64,000 nt of DNA from an uncultured Lachnospiraceae bacterium (GTDB lineage: Bacteria; Bacillota; Clostridia; Lachnospirales; Lachnospiraceae), in assembly GCA_934437985.1 (NCBI GenBank), contig CAKSBI010000001.1, forward strand, positions 1 to 64,000, given 5' to 3'. Position numbers and translations under genes: made by a program. Under the pieces are notes generated by a model. It was given only the letters and a program-made list of their open reading frames with translations. It ran no database searches and was not told the DNA's origin. Below, piece by piece: positions 54,469-64,000 of the stretch (its first letter is position 1; each line of letters starts with the position of its first letter).

Positions 54469-54954
54469 TTATATTTCTTTTTCAGTCTTACCTACTATCT
54501 TAACATTTAATAATCCCGTCTCCGGATTAAATACTATGGTTCTTCCATATGTAGACCCTGTATCCTCAGCTATTATCGGAATCCTCAGCTGACTTAACTT
54601 TTCCTTCACTGCGGCTACATTATTTTCTCCGACACGCATCATACTGTTATTATTGCCAAACGCAAACATCTGCGCACCACCGGCTATTTTGGCCTGTATA
54701 CGTGTTCTGTTAGCTCCCAATTTCAAAAAACCATCATATAATGCTTCTATTCCTGTATCTGCAAACTTTGCTATATTGGCATTGTTCAAAATCTTTGTAC
54801 TGTCAGGAAGCATAACATGAACCATGCCACATTTCTTAATAGACATATCATATAAAACAACACCAACACAAGAACCCAAACCAATAGTCGTTATAAGATT
54901 TGGTGCTTCGCAATAATTCATATCTGCTATTCCTACTCTAATGATATCCTGCAT
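54469..54954 (-). CDS. cheD: Chemoreceptor glutamine deamidase CheD
   Basis: The 161-residue protein has the CheD catalytic residues in family context: TIGLGSCVGVVLYD with Cys29 and CGMVHVMLP with His46. CheD deamidates glutamines on chemoreceptors and is bound by CheC, which it activates as a CheY-P phosphatase. It follows cheC by 25 bases. The start at 54954 has GGAGG five bases upstream. Confidence 0.95.
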   Translation of the reverse strand: MQDIIRVGIADMNYCEAPNLITTIGLGSCVGVVLYDMSIKKCGMVHVMLPDSTKILNNANIAKFADTGIEALYDGFLKLGANRTRIQAKIAGGAQMFAFGNNNSMMRVGENNVAAVKEKLSQLRIPIIAEDTGSTYGRTIVFNPETGLLNVKIVGKTEKEI

Positions 54955-54979
54955 CACAGCCTCCATACCTATAACTCAT

Positions 54980-55588
54980 TTACATCCCAAGTGCTTTCAT
55001 AATCTTCCCATATGACTCAAGTGATGGAAGCATAATAAAATGTCCACCAAGCTCAATTCCGTCACAGGCAATATATGACTCCATGAACAAAACATTATCA
55101 GTCTGCCTTCCCAGTTCAATTACCGGAACACTAAGAATTGAAGCCGCCATATCAACTGTAGCAAATGGTTCTGACACACGTATCTTAAAGCCTGTCATTG
55201 TTGCAAGTGAATTAATATATGCACTTACAATAATATTTCCAATCTCTTTGGAAGCTGAAAAATCCATCTCATCAAAAACTGTATCCTCAGAATATTCCTT
55301 TCCAAGAAGCGGTGATAGCATAACCCCGGCAGATGACTTTGGCATAATAAATATCATTGAGCCATCGATATCGCCTTCGAGCAAAAGCATGACACCAAGT
55401 ACAACCATCTCCTCATTAACAAATGAACTCATAAGATCGTTAAACCCGACAACCTTTGCATTAGGCACATTCATTTCTACTTTTCTGCTGAGAATCTGCG
55501 ATAATGAAGTAGCCGCATTACCGGCTCCGATGTTACAGACCTCTTTAAGAACATCAAGATGAATCGAATCTATATCAGATATATTCAT
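54980..55588 (-). CDS. cheC: CheY-P phosphatase CheC
   Basis: The 202-residue protein has two CheC active-site motifs: EVCNIGAGNAATSL at residues 16-29 and EIGNIIVSAYINSLA near 112-126. These two copies, each with the Glu and Asn needed for phosphatase action, match CheC rather than CheX or FliY. It dephosphorylates CheY-P, with CheD as partner encoded next to it. GGAGG precedes the ATG. Confidence 0.95.
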   Translation of the reverse strand: MNISDIDSIHLDVLKEVCNIGAGNAATSLSQILSRKVEMNVPNAKVVGFNDLMSSFVNEEMVVLGVMLLLEGDIDGSMIFIMPKSSAGVMLSPLLGKEYSEDTVFDEMDFSASKEIGNIIVSAYINSLATMTGFKIRVSEPFATVDMAASILSVPVIELGRQTDNVLFMESYIACDGIELGGHFIMLPSLESYGKIMKALGM

Positions 55589-55599
55589 AAATCATCCTC

Positions 55600-56085
55600 C
55601 TATTGATTATCACCCTCGTCAACCAAAATATTCATGTCAAGCACTGATATCAGTGCATCATCTTCCTTTGCAACACCGACAAGATAATTATCTATCTCAC
55701 TATTCTTACGGAATGTTGGTTTCTCAAGTGTTGTCTCATCAATTGAAACTATCTGGAGCACCTCATCCACTATAAAGCCAACAAATGCATTAGTATCAAA
55801 CTTTGCAATAATAATCCTTGTGGAATTAGTATATTCATCCGGCTCCATTCCCATCTTAAGGCGCATGCTCATGACAGGTACAACATCTCCCCTTAGATTG
55901 ATGACGCCTTTATAATACTTCTGTGACTTCGGTACACGAGTGATTCTCTGCATTCTTACAATATTATCTACAATATCTATATCAATACCAAATCTTTCAT
56001 TTCCAAGCTTTACTACAATATACTGTTTGCCATCAACAACCTTTGAGCCTAACGCTTCCATACGTTCTAATTCAATATTATCCAT
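55600..56085 (-). CDS. cheW: Chemotaxis coupling protein CheW
   Basis: The 161-residue protein has the CheW domain: QYIVVKLGNERFGIDIDIVDNIV, PKSQKYYKGVINLRGDVVPVMSM and VGFIVDEV. It joins chemoreceptors to CheA. It follows cheA by 15 bases and precedes cheC by 11 bases. The ATG at 56085 has AGGAGG upstream; the GTG 12 bases earlier would sit on the ribosome site. Confidence 0.96.
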   Translation of the reverse strand: MDNIELERMEALGSKVVDGKQYIVVKLGNERFGIDIDIVDNIVRMQRITRVPKSQKYYKGVINLRGDVVPVMSMRLKMGMEPDEYTNSTRIIIAKFDTNAFVGFIVDEVLQIVSIDETTLEKPTFRKNSEIDNYLVGVAKEDDALISVLDMNILVDEGDNQ

Positions 56086-56100
56086 AATTATCTGCACCTC

Positions 56101-58191
56101 CTAGACCAATGCATTAACATCAAGTATTAGTGCAACTTCCCCATCACCAAGAATAGTTGCCCCACCAATCATCTTCGCATTATTAATATACTGTCCAATT
56201 GACTTAATAACTATCTCCTGCTGGCCAATAAGATGGTCGATTACAAGACCAGCCTGCTTCTCGCCTTTATTAACAATAACAACTGTAAGTCTTGACCTGT
56301 CTTCATCAGCATCCTCAACGTCAAGTACATCCCTTAACCTGACAATAGGAATAACGCTTCCCCTTATGCTGATAACCTCTTTGCCCTGGACATACTTGAT
56401 ATCCGAAAGGCTGATATCCTCAATTGTCTGGATACTTCCGAGAGGAATGGCATATTTTTCTGTTCCTACTTCTGCCATAAGAGCCTGGATAATTGCAAGT
56501 GTAAGTGGAAGTCTTATTGTAAATGTACTACCTACGCCAACCTCAGTCTTAGCCTCAATGCTGCCACCAAGTGATTCAACATTGGTCCTTACAACATCAA
56601 GTCCGACACCTCTTCCTGACAGCTCCGATATCTGTTCAGCTGTTGAAAAGCTAGGTCTGAAAAGCAGTTCAATAGCATCCTTATCAGTCATCTTTTCTGC
56701 CTGCTCAGGTGTTATATAACCTTTCTCCACTGCCTTCTGCTTAACCTTGGTAACGTTAATTCCGGCACCGTCATCCCTGACTTCAATAACAACATTGTTA
56801 CCGTCCTGATATGCATCAAGGAATATTGAACCAACCTCCGGTTTTCCGGCTGCAATTCTGTCTTCATTTTTCTCAAGACCATGATCTGCCGAATTTCGGA
56901 GCAGATGCATAAGTGGATCCCCGATCTCATCGATTACCGTACGGTCAAGCTCAGTCTCCTCACCCGACATATACAGCTCCATCTTCTTATTAAGCTTCTT
57001 ACTAATATCCCTTATCATTCGTGGGAATCTGTTAACAACACTCTCAATAGGAACCATTCGTACCTTCATAACTGATTCATGAAGATTGGTTGTTACTCTC
57101 TCAAGGTACTCAATCTGCTCCTTAAATCCTGCATCATCCCCCGACTCCCCGGCGGAACTGATTGACACAAGTCCATTCTTTGCAATAATAAGTTCACTTA
57201 CCAGATTCATAAGGACATCAAGCTTTTCAATGTCAACCCTGACAGATCTTCCGGTATGCTTACCACCGCTTTTTGTATTTTTTGCAGCCGGCTGCGGGGT
57301 CTTTGCAGCAGGTTTGCCTTCCTGCGCCTTTGGTGCAGCCTTCTCTTCTTTATGTACCTGTACCGGGGCTTCAGTCTCCTGTGCCGGTGTCTGTTCTTCT
57401 GCCACATATATATCAGCAAAGACATCCTTTATCTCCGAAACACTTAAAACAGTTGCCTTTATGTCATCGACACTTAATTCAGTTGCAATTACCATACTGA
57501 AATCAAATTCAAATTCCTCGTCCTCTATCTCTTCAATTGTAGGAACGGCTTTGATAATGTCACCCTTACCCTCTAATGCCTTGAATACAAGAAAAGCCCT
57601 TGCAGATTTAAGGATACAGCTCTCCATAAGTACAACTGAAATCCCTATTATATTCTTTCCTTCGTTCCGGGCTTTATCAATAAGGACATTATCCTCTTCA
57701 CTCATTACAATGCTTCTAAACTTAAATCCATCCGAACTGCCCGGTGATACAGCCCCGGTTTCTGATACAGATGTCTGTACCACCTCAGACTGTGTTGTAT
57801 TACCAAGTCCCTCGTTAAGAATCTCATTAAGTCCTTTTATAATATCCTCACAATCATCATCACCCTCATTAGATGTCTCCTGGATTGATTTCAGATATCC
57901 TTCAAGTGAATCCAGTCCACGGAAAAGAATATCCACAAGCTTTGAGGACACAGTCATGTTATCATTACGGATCTCCTGGAAAACATTTTCCATGTCATGT
58001 GTGAGCCTCTTCATACGCTCAAAACCCATAGTACCGGCCATACCCTTAAGTGAATGTGCCGCCCTGAATATCTCATTGATCGTATCTTTATTATCCGGTT
58101 CCTTCTCAAGTATCAATAAATGTTCATTAAGACTCTGAAGATGTTCCTTCGTCTCATCAATAAAAATATCTAAATACTGGCTTGTATCCAT
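56101..58191 (-). CDS. cheA: Chemotaxis histidine kinase CheA
   Basis: The 696-residue protein has P1 with the phospho-histidine His46 in AAHSLKGMAG, a P2-like region (about 155-270), a Glu/Ala/Pro-rich linker (about 275-315), the dimerisation domain, HATPase (HLLRNSADHGLE, EVRDDGAGI, LSGRGVGLDVV) and a C-terminal CheW-like domain. All kinase motifs are intact. It phosphorylates CheY and CheB in response to receptors. The gene starts two bases after cheB ends. Confidence 0.97.
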   Translation of the reverse strand: MDTSQYLDIFIDETKEHLQSLNEHLLILEKEPDNKDTINEIFRAAHSLKGMAGTMGFERMKRLTHDMENVFQEIRNDNMTVSSKLVDILFRGLDSLEGYLKSIQETSNEGDDDCEDIIKGLNEILNEGLGNTTQSEVVQTSVSETGAVSPGSSDGFKFRSIVMSEEDNVLIDKARNEGKNIIGISVVLMESCILKSARAFLVFKALEGKGDIIKAVPTIEEIEDEEFEFDFSMVIATELSVDDIKATVLSVSEIKDVFADIYVAEEQTPAQETEAPVQVHKEEKAAPKAQEGKPAAKTPQPAAKNTKSGGKHTGRSVRVDIEKLDVLMNLVSELIIAKNGLVSISSAGESGDDAGFKEQIEYLERVTTNLHESVMKVRMVPIESVVNRFPRMIRDISKKLNKKMELYMSGEETELDRTVIDEIGDPLMHLLRNSADHGLEKNEDRIAAGKPEVGSIFLDAYQDGNNVVIEVRDDGAGINVTKVKQKAVEKGYITPEQAEKMTDKDAIELLFRPSFSTAEQISELSGRGVGLDVVRTNVESLGGSIEAKTEVGVGSTFTIRLPLTLAIIQALMAEVGTEKYAIPLGSIQTIEDISLSDIKYVQGKEVISIRGSVIPIVRLRDVLDVEDADEDRSRLTVVIVNKGEKQAGLVIDHLIGQQEIVIKSIGQYINNAKMIGGATILGDGEVALILDVNALV

Positions 58192-58193
58192 AA

Positions 58194-59267
58194 TTATCGT
58201 ACCCCCGTTATATTTGTAATAGCACCTGCAATTTCAGACAATGGCTGTACCTCATCTGTCACTCCGGATTCATATATCATCTTCGGCATTCCATATACGG
58301 TACATGAGTCTTTATCCTGTGAAATTACATATATTTTTTTATTACCCTTCAAATAATTAATTCCCTTAGTACCATCAGCACCCATCCCGGTCAATACAAC
58401 ACATATGATATTGTCATATGCTGATTCAGCAAGTGATTCATACATAATATCAGCACACGGTCTGAGTCCGCCTCTTGGTGGTTCCTTCACAAGCTTTATA
58501 ACTCCTGATGAACCATGTTTATCAATTTTCAGATGATATCCTCCTTTCGCAATATATACATTACCCTTCGTAAGTATATCGCCATTTTCTGCTTCCTTGA
58601 CATTAAGCATGCTAAGCTCATTAAGGCGTTCTGCCAGTGACTTTGTAAAACCTTCGGGCATATGCTGCACAATTACAATAGGGGCATCAATATTACCCGG
58701 AATAAATGGAATAACATCCTGAAGTGCTTTTGGTCCCCCTGTTGAACATGCAACAGCAATAAGCTTATTACCCTTGACATCCTTTCTTATTCCTGTCCCG
58801 ATCATCTCACGCCTTTTAATAATCTCCGCCTGCGAAGGAATATTCCTAGATACTGTATGCGATCTTGATGAATCTATGGCACAATGTATAAGCTGCAATA
58901 TATTCTCGCTGAAGGACTCACCCTTTATCTCACTCAGCCCTGCCGGCTTTTTAACAAAATCAAATGCTCCGTATTCAAGACACTGGATGGTCTCTTCACC
59001 ACTCTCCGCAACAACAGAGCTTACAAGGACAACAGTCAGATTAAGACCCTTTTCATTGATCTGATGTAAGAACTCCACGCCGTTCATCTTAGGCATCTGA
59101 ATGTCAAGCAATATACAATCATACTTATTCTTTTGAACCATCTCCAGCGCAGCTATGCCATTACTTGCATAATCCACAGCTTCCAATGATTCATCACTGT
59201 TAATTATATCAAACAATACCCTTCTCATGAGTGCAGAGTCATCTACAATCAAAATATTTTTTTTCAT
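58194..59267 (-). CDS. cheB: Chemoreceptor methylesterase CheB
   Basis: The 357-residue protein has a receiver domain (DDSALMRR, phospho-Asp in CILLDIQMPKMNG near 56) and a methylesterase domain with the catalytic Ser in AVACSTGGPKAL near 176, His in IVQHMPEGFT near 202 and Asp in GMGADGTKG near 298. It removes methyl groups from chemoreceptors. GGAGG precedes the ATG. It lies between the PilZ gene and cheA. Confidence 0.96.
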   Translation of the reverse strand: MKKNILIVDDSALMRRVLFDIINSDESLEAVDYASNGIAALEMVQKNKYDCILLDIQMPKMNGVEFLHQINEKGLNLTVVLVSSVVAESGEETIQCLEYGAFDFVKKPAGLSEIKGESFSENILQLIHCAIDSSRSHTVSRNIPSQAEIIKRREMIGTGIRKDVKGNKLIAVACSTGGPKALQDVIPFIPGNIDAPIVIVQHMPEGFTKSLAERLNELSMLNVKEAENGDILTKGNVYIAKGGYHLKIDKHGSSGVIKLVKEPPRGGLRPCADIMYESLAESAYDNIICVVLTGMGADGTKGINYLKGNKKIYVISQDKDSCTVYGMPKMIYESGVTDEVQPLSEIAGAITNITGVR

Positions 59268-59277
59268 CTAAGCCTCC

Positions 59278-60036
59278 TTATCGCCTGATGCGGCGACGTT
59301 GTTCATCAAATATATATCTGACAATCATTTCTCTTATCCTGTTATCGATATTAATATATTCAGCCCTGACGTCATATCCGAAATTAGTCAAAGGGAAATC
59401 CCTAGTGCTCCTTATCACCCTTGCCTGTATTGGAATAATATAATTATCTGTATCTGTAACAACAGGTATCCTTAATACAATCACATTTTCAGGGGCGTAC
59501 TCTGCACCGCACTTGAACCTTATGCCTCCGCCGCTGATATCTACAACATTTCCCGGCAGCCATTCAAACTCAAGTGACTCATAATCTTCAATACATTTTG
59601 TTTTTTCTTCTTCGTCCTTAAATTCATTCTTATGCATCATGTCACGCAATCTGACTTCTTCTTCCGTCTCGGCACGGTGCTCTACCGCAAGATCACACAT
59701 AAGTCTGAAAAACTGTCTTCTCTGGTGCTTTTCAAGCTTTCCCATAAGCTTGATATCCATCATATACAAAGCTCCCTCTTTGTATCTCTTAATTATTTTG
59801 GACATACACTTATATAACCCATTGGAAGTATATACGACAATTCTGTAAGTTTCACCTATCTCAAGTGGAACCATTACCTGGCCCTCAATAGGCATAGCTA
59901 CCTTTGCAATCTTATTAATATTGTCCAGATCAAGCAGCTGACTGACATATTGTTTTGGCTGTATCCTGACACCTGCTGAATCTTTGATCCTCAGCATACT
60001 TATTTTGCTGCCAATGTCCAGTTCTTTATAATCCAT
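59278..60036 (-). CDS. PilZ-domain c-di-GMP receptor (YcgR-like flagellar brake)
   Basis: The 252-residue protein has an N-terminal YcgR-type domain (about 1-95) and a C-terminal PilZ domain. The PilZ c-di-GMP motifs are present: RRQFFRLMCDL near residue 105 (R-x-x-x-R type) and VVDISGGGIRF (D/N-x-S-x-x-G) near 170. It should bind c-di-GMP and slow the flagellar motor. It sits between flhG and cheB inside the operon. GGAGG precedes the ATG. Confidence 0.93.
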   Translation of the reverse strand: MDYKELDIGSKISMLRIKDSAGVRIQPKQYVSQLLDLDNINKIAKVAMPIEGQVMVPLEIGETYRIVVYTSNGLYKCMSKIIKRYKEGALYMMDIKLMGKLEKHQRRQFFRLMCDLAVEHRAETEEEVRLRDMMHKNEFKDEEEKTKCIEDYESLEFEWLPGNVVDISGGGIRFKCGAEYAPENVIVLRIPVVTDTDNYIIPIQARVIRSTRDFPLTNFGYDVRAEYINIDNRIREMIVRYIFDEQRRRIRR

Positions 60037-60048
60037 AATTCCCTCCGG

Positions 60049-60936
60049 TTATTTTTTTAATTTCAACCTGATAACATTTGAAAATAATGCCCTGATCCCA
60101 CCCTGCTTTACTGCATCGGTTTCAGTGTCCTGGCTGGTCAGTTTTCCGGCAAGGGTTCTGAATGCCCTTGATGAAGGGGCTTCAGGATATTCAAGTGAAA
60201 CCGGTGACTGTTTCATAATTGATAACTGACATTTATCGTCATAAGGTATAAGGCCAATAAGTTCAATATCAATATCAAGAAACTTCCGGACAACTACGCC
60301 AAGCTTTTGGAACAACTCTTCCCCATCTTCATTCTTACGCACCCTGTTGCCCACAACCCTGATCGCTGTGTTCTGCTCATCAAAATTAACTTTCCTCTTC
60401 AGTGTCTTAAGTAATGAATACGCATCCGTAATAGATGTAGGTTCAGGTGTTGCAACAACAATAACCTCTGAGCTTGCCACAACAAATTCCATTACCGTAT
60501 CAGATATTCCCGCTCCGGTATCTATTATTATAACATCAGCCATATTATCAAGCTCATAAAGCTTTCTGACGAATACAGCAACCTGGCTGCTTGTCATATT
60601 GGCAAATTCTTTTATTCCGGATCCACCTGACAAAAATCCAATATTTTCAGGTCCGGTTGTAATAACCTCCTTCAGATCCATTCCCCGGAGTATTACATCG
60701 GCCAGCGTATATTTTGGTCTGATTCCAAGCATTACCTCAATATTGGCAAGGCCAAAATCAGCATCAAGAATAATTACCCTCTTGCCAAGCTTTGATAATT
60801 GTATAGCCAGGTTGACTGATACACTTGTCTTACCAACACCACCCTTACCGCTTGTTACTGTAATTACCCTGGCAAGGCTTTCATTTAAAACAGCATTTTG
60901 TTTTACAATATTTCTAAGATTTTCTGCCTGATCCAT
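60049..60936 (-). CDS. flhG: MinD-like ATPase FlhG (flagellum number regulator)
   Basis: The 295-residue protein has the deviant Walker A SGKGGVGKTSVSVNLA at about residues 29-44, DADFGLANIEVMLG and DTGAGISDTVMEF, the FlhG/FleN group of MinD ATPases. It works with FlhF to set flagellum number and place. An N-terminal DQAENLRNIV segment resembles the DQAxxLR motif that stimulates FlhF GTPase. The start at 60936 overlaps the end of flhF by 23 bases. Confidence 0.95.
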   Translation of the reverse strand: MDQAENLRNIVKQNAVLNESLARVITVTSGKGGVGKTSVSVNLAIQLSKLGKRVIILDADFGLANIEVMLGIRPKYTLADVILRGMDLKEVITTGPENIGFLSGGSGIKEFANMTSSQVAVFVRKLYELDNMADVIIIDTGAGISDTVMEFVVASSEVIVVATPEPTSITDAYSLLKTLKRKVNFDEQNTAIRVVGNRVRKNEDGEELFQKLGVVVRKFLDIDIELIGLIPYDDKCQLSIMKQSPVSLEYPEAPSSRAFRTLAGKLTSQDTETDAVKQGGIRALFSNVIRLKLKK

Positions 60937-62284
60937 CAGCCCTACCTCCCAGTAACTTTTTCGCAATAAACTGTGTATCCAGTTTAGAAAAATCATCAGG
61001 AACATTTTGTCCATATGCAACATACGATAATGGCATTCCTGTCTTAATCTTCAGATTATAGATATTACCTACTCCGCTTGTTTCATCAAGCTTGGTGAAT
61101 ATAATGCTATAATCAGTAAACGATGCATAAGCTTCTGCAAGTTCAACAAGATCCCGGTATTTTGTTGTAATACTAAGCGTAAGATATACATCCTTTTCTT
61201 CTACTGCCCCTAGCAGGTCGATCAGATCCTGGCGCTGTTCTTCATTAAGGTGCGAACGTCCTGCTGTATCTATAAGAACATGGTCATAATCTTTATATTG
61301 TTCAATCGCAGCTTTCATCTCATCCGGTGAATACACTACACTTACCGGTATATCAAGAATCGCAGCATATGTTGTCAGCTGCTCAACAGCAGCAATCCTG
61401 TATGTATCAGCCGTAATAAGTGCTACCTTAAGCTTATGGTTGAGCTTAAGATCTGAAACTATCTTTGCAATCGTAGTTGTCTTACCTACACCGGTAGGTC
61501 CAATAAAAAATGTACAGTGGAGCCTGCCGTCATATTCTGTAGTGATCAGATGCGGCTGGCCAAGCTTAAGTACTATCTTCTGATATACAACTGCAAGTAT
61601 CCTGTCAATCGCAGCATCCGGTGTTAATAAATCTTCTATTTCATCTATTATATCTTTTACATTCTCAGGTGACACCTCTGCACTAACAAGCTGGTCATAT
61701 ATAAGCTCCTTATATGCCTGTGCACGTTGGACATCCCCATTATTATCCACATCATCCATGTTATTCCCCTGAGACACGGCATTTAGTTTCTCATTTGACA
61801 TATTTTTTATTCTGTCATCGATCAGATTTTTCAGACTATCCTGTATCGTATCAATCTTTTTTTCAAGCTTTTTTACTTCTTCTACATCATCACTCACATC
61901 TTTATCAGGATCTTTTTTGCTTTTTCTTGCATTATTTTCTGTTTTTTTTGACGTAACACTATCAAGCTCTCCGTTACGCATCGCCTTTTCAAGGGCTTCA
62001 AGCGTCCTGTCAGCAGGCTTTAACGAAAATGAATCTTCATTTCTTTTTTCGTTCTTTTTTTCTGACTTAAAAGTAACAGTATTGTTTTTCACATCCTCAG
62101 GAACAGCAGACATATTATCATCAACAGCTGCTGTCACTTCTACCTTTTCCTTCATAAAGAATCTGAAAAAACCTTTTGGCTCAATCTTCTTTATATTCAT
62201 CACTATAGCACCACTACCAAGATCTTCTTTTGCCAGCATAATTGCATTCTGCTCAGAATCAGCCAGATACTTCTTGATGACCAT
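60914..62284 (-). CDS. flhF: SRP-type GTPase FlhF
   Basis: The 456-residue protein has an N-terminal basic/low-complexity B domain (about 1-150), then N and G domains of the SRP GTPase family: G1 FIGPTGVGKTTTIAKI near residue 261, ALITADTYRIAAVEQL, VLIDTAGRSHLNEEQR and FTKLDETSGVG. FlhF recruits flagellar components to their assembly site. The ribosome site is weak. It lies 27 bases after flhA. Confidence 0.95.
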   Translation of the reverse strand: MVIKKYLADSEQNAIMLAKEDLGSGAIVMNIKKIEPKGFFRFFMKEKVEVTAAVDDNMSAVPEDVKNNTVTFKSEKKNEKRNEDSFSLKPADRTLEALEKAMRNGELDSVTSKKTENNARKSKKDPDKDVSDDVEEVKKLEKKIDTIQDSLKNLIDDRIKNMSNEKLNAVSQGNNMDDVDNNGDVQRAQAYKELIYDQLVSAEVSPENVKDIIDEIEDLLTPDAAIDRILAVVYQKIVLKLGQPHLITTEYDGRLHCTFFIGPTGVGKTTTIAKIVSDLKLNHKLKVALITADTYRIAAVEQLTTYAAILDIPVSVVYSPDEMKAAIEQYKDYDHVLIDTAGRSHLNEEQRQDLIDLLGAVEEKDVYLTLSITTKYRDLVELAEAYASFTDYSIIFTKLDETSGVGNIYNLKIKTGMPLSYVAYGQNVPDDFSKLDTQFIAKKLLGGRADGSGRKS

Positions 62285-62311
62285 CGCAATACGCCCCCAT
62301 TCAAATTATTA

Positions 62312-64000
62312 TCATGCAACATCAGCTGTCACCATTCCGACAGACTGCAGTTCCACGTCAGATTCTATCTCATTGTAAGAAATAATTATCAAATCCCTGA
62401 ATTGTTCCTCCGTCAGCTTCCTAAAATACATTCTGACTATTGGGGAAGTAATAATTATAGGATTCTTACCCAGATCCTCAAGCTTTCCAAGTTCAGTTTT
62501 AAGAGAATCAAATATTTCCCTCGTAACATCAGGATCTATCGCAAGATAAGACCCCTGTTCAGTCTGTTTTACTGAATCCATAATCTTCTGTTCAATCTTA
62601 GGATCAAGCGTAATAACACTTGTCATCTCATTTTTTGAGAAAAACTTGTTAGAGATTGCTCTCTTAAGACTCTGTCTTGCATATTCCGTAAGTACGTCTG
62701 TATCTCTTGTAGTTGCTGCATAATCCGCAATTGTCTCAAATATTGTCACAAGGTCTCTTATTGATACACCTTCATTCAACAGATTCTGCAGGATCTTCTG
62801 TATCTCACCAACGCTGAGTATCTTAGGTACAAGCTCCGATATAAGCGTCTGGTTTGCTTCCTGGACATTATTGATAAGATTCTGTACATCCTGCCTTGTA
62901 AGAAGCTCACCAAGATGGTTACGTATAACCTCTGTTAAATGTGTTGCAATTATCGAAGGCGGGTCAACTACCGTGTAGCCAAGGGACTCTGCACGCTCAC
63001 GCTGGCTTTCAGTTATCCATAATGCCGGCAGGTGGAATGATGGCTCAAATGTCGGAATACCTGATATCTCTTCTTCAACATACCCCGGGCTCATTGCCAT
63101 ATAATGGTCAAACAGAATCTCACCATCACTGACCGGAACACCTTTAATCTTAATAACATACTGGTTAGGGTTAAGCTGGATATTATCCCTGAGACGAATC
63201 ATAGGTACAACGCATCCAAGCTCCAAGGCTATCTGACGCCTTATCATAACTACCCTGTCTAAAAGATCCCCTCCCTGGTTAACATCAGCAAGCGGAATGA
63301 TTCCATATCCGAACTCAAGCTCAATAGCATCTACCTGGAGCAGGGATGTTACATTTTCAGGACGCCTTATCTCGTCTGCAGACGCCTCTTCCTCACTGAT
63401 CTCACCCTCTATCTCATGCACTGCAATATTCTCATTCATCCTGTAACCAACAAATATAAACATTGCACCATATAATACAAATATATACCATTGAAGAGGT
63501 GTAAATATTCCAAGCCCGATCAGGCTCGCACCAACTATATACATTACCTTCGGTGATGCAAACAGCTGCGACAACATTATGTCGCTGATCTCAGCCTCTT
63601 TTGCCGACTTCGTTACAAGAAGGCCTGTTGCAAGTGAGATCATAAGTGAAGGTATCTGGCTTACAAGTCCGTCACCAATAGTAAGCAGTGAATACTTCTG
63701 CAGGGCATCATTAAATGTACCTCCGTCATTGATCATACCCAGGGCAATACCTCCGACAAAGTTAAGCACAGTTATGACAAGACCCGCCGTTGCATCTCCC
63801 TTTACATACTTGGTAGCACCATCCATTGCCCCAAAGAACGCCGCCTCATCCTGTATCCTCTGGCGTCTCTGCTTTGCCTCTTCATCAGTAATTGCACCGG
63901 TATTAAGGTCTGCATCAATAGCCATCTGCTTACCTGCCATCGCATCAAGTGTAAATCTTGCAGTTACCTCTGATACACGTTCCGAACCTTTATTAATAAC
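62312..64000 (-). CDS. flhA: Flagellar export apparatus protein FlhA, C-terminal part (start outside window)
   Basis: The frame is open to the window edge, leaving at least 562 residues of the usual 680-700. The visible part starts with VINKGSERVSEVTARFTLDAM, the cytoplasmic loop (FHIPEP) signature of FlhA, then has further membrane helices and the large cytoplasmic domain with VDPPSIIATHLTEVIR, NNVQEANQTLISELVP and the RQSLKRAISNKF segment. FlhA is the central export-gate protein of the flagellar type III system. The missing N-terminus would hold the first membrane helices. Confidence 0.97.
   Translation of the reverse strand, partial: VINKGSERVSEVTARFTLDAMAGKQMAIDADLNTGAITDEEAKQRRQRIQDEAAFFGAMDGATKYVKGDATAGLVITVLNFVGGIALGMINDGGTFNDALQKYSLLTIGDGLVSQIPSLMISLATGLLVTKSAKEAEISDIMLSQLFASPKVMYIVGASLIGLGIFTPLQWYIFVLYGAMFIFVGYRMNENIAVHEIEGEISEEEASADEIRRPENVTSLLQVDAIELEFGYGIIPLADVNQGGDLLDRVVMIRRQIALELGCVVPMIRLRDNIQLNPNQYVIKIKGVPVSDGEILFDHYMAMSPGYVEEEISGIPTFEPSFHLPALWITESQRERAESLGYTVVDPPSIIATHLTEVIRNHLGELLTRQDVQNLINNVQEANQTLISELVPKILSVGEIQKILQNLLNEGVSIRDLVTIFETIADYAATTRDTDVLTEYARQSLKRAISNKFFSKNEMTSVITLDPKIEQKIMDSVKQTEQGSYLAIDPDVTREIFDSLKTELGKLEDLGKNPIIITSPIVRMYFRKLTEEQFRDLIIISYNEIESDVELQSVGMVTADVA

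Noticed and set aside
57086..58138. A 350-codon open frame on the plus strand
   Set aside because: It lies fully antisense to cheA, is Ser/Thr-rich with no family motif and no ribosome site. It is a codon-bias shadow of cheA.
1..64000. CRISPR arrays, tRNA genes, rRNA genes, prophage or defence genes
   Set aside because: I looked at all intergenic stretches on both strands and saw no regularly spaced repeats, no cloverleaf-like sequences, no rRNA motifs and no phage or defence protein families.

Overview
The window looks like a chromosomal segment of a motile, low-GC Clostridia bacterium, most likely a member of the Lachnospiraceae. The evidence is the AT-rich sequence, a flagellar/chemotaxis operon with CheC, CheD, FapA and DUF6115-type members, a sporulation gene (spoIVA), a dgt-dnaG-rpoD macromolecular synthesis cluster and a DUF4867 gene. 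There is no rRNA or tRNA in the window, so the genus is not fixed. Nearly every gene lies on the minus strand. The exceptions are a partial transposase at the left edge and one D-alanyl-D-alanine carboxypeptidase gene.

Layout from left to right. 1-0.7 kb: the 3' part of an IS110-family transposase. 0.7-8.9 kb: an HI0933-type flavoprotein, a BofC-like membrane protein and a membrane-anchored MutS-domain ATPase, probably one operon; then an NlpC/P60 wall hydrolase, spoIVA, and a divergent penicillin-binding carboxypeptidase. 8.9-12.1 kb: purE and an unusual HD-hydrolase/M29-aminopeptidase fusion. 12.1-12.5 kb: RNase P RNA. 12.5-18.9 kb: dgt-dnaG-rpoD-trmK-nucleoside kinase. 19-23.3 kb: queH, an aminotransferase, a D-lactate-type dehydrogenase, maf and a DUF4867 gene. 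23.35-23.5 kb: a palindromic MITE/REP-like element with a partial copy at 12.5 kb. 23.5-31.7 kb: an EAL phosphodiesterase, the operon hisS-sufC-sufB-serS, degV and gtrA. 31.8-35.4 kb: a NatAB-like ABC exporter. 35.5-37.9 kb: an HPt protein, an HD-GYP response regulator and a secreted GH5 glucanase. 38.2-40.5 kb: tsf, rpsB and a small membrane protein. 40.7-50.0 kb: a sugar ABC transporter with its own YesM/YesN-type two-component system and three sugar-binding proteins. 50.1-64 kb: the distal part of the fla/che operon, from flhA (cut by the window edge) to a small MltG-like protein.

Three themes stand out. First, cyclic-di-GMP signalling has several parts here (EAL protein, HD-GYP regulator, PilZ protein) next to motility genes, but no intact diguanylate cyclase is visible. 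Second, the sugar cassette combines extracellular sugar perception and uptake, and it sits between the fla/che tail and rpsB-tsf, which are neighbours in Bacillus. Third, several conserved but poorly understood proteins are present: the membrane MutS protein, the minimal SufBC pair, the HD-M29 fusion, DUF4867 and the small flagellar-operon proteins. I saw no CRISPR array, defence island, prophage or secondary-metabolite cluster. Start codons were chosen from visible Shine-Dalgarno spacing. Promoters and terminators were called by eye.
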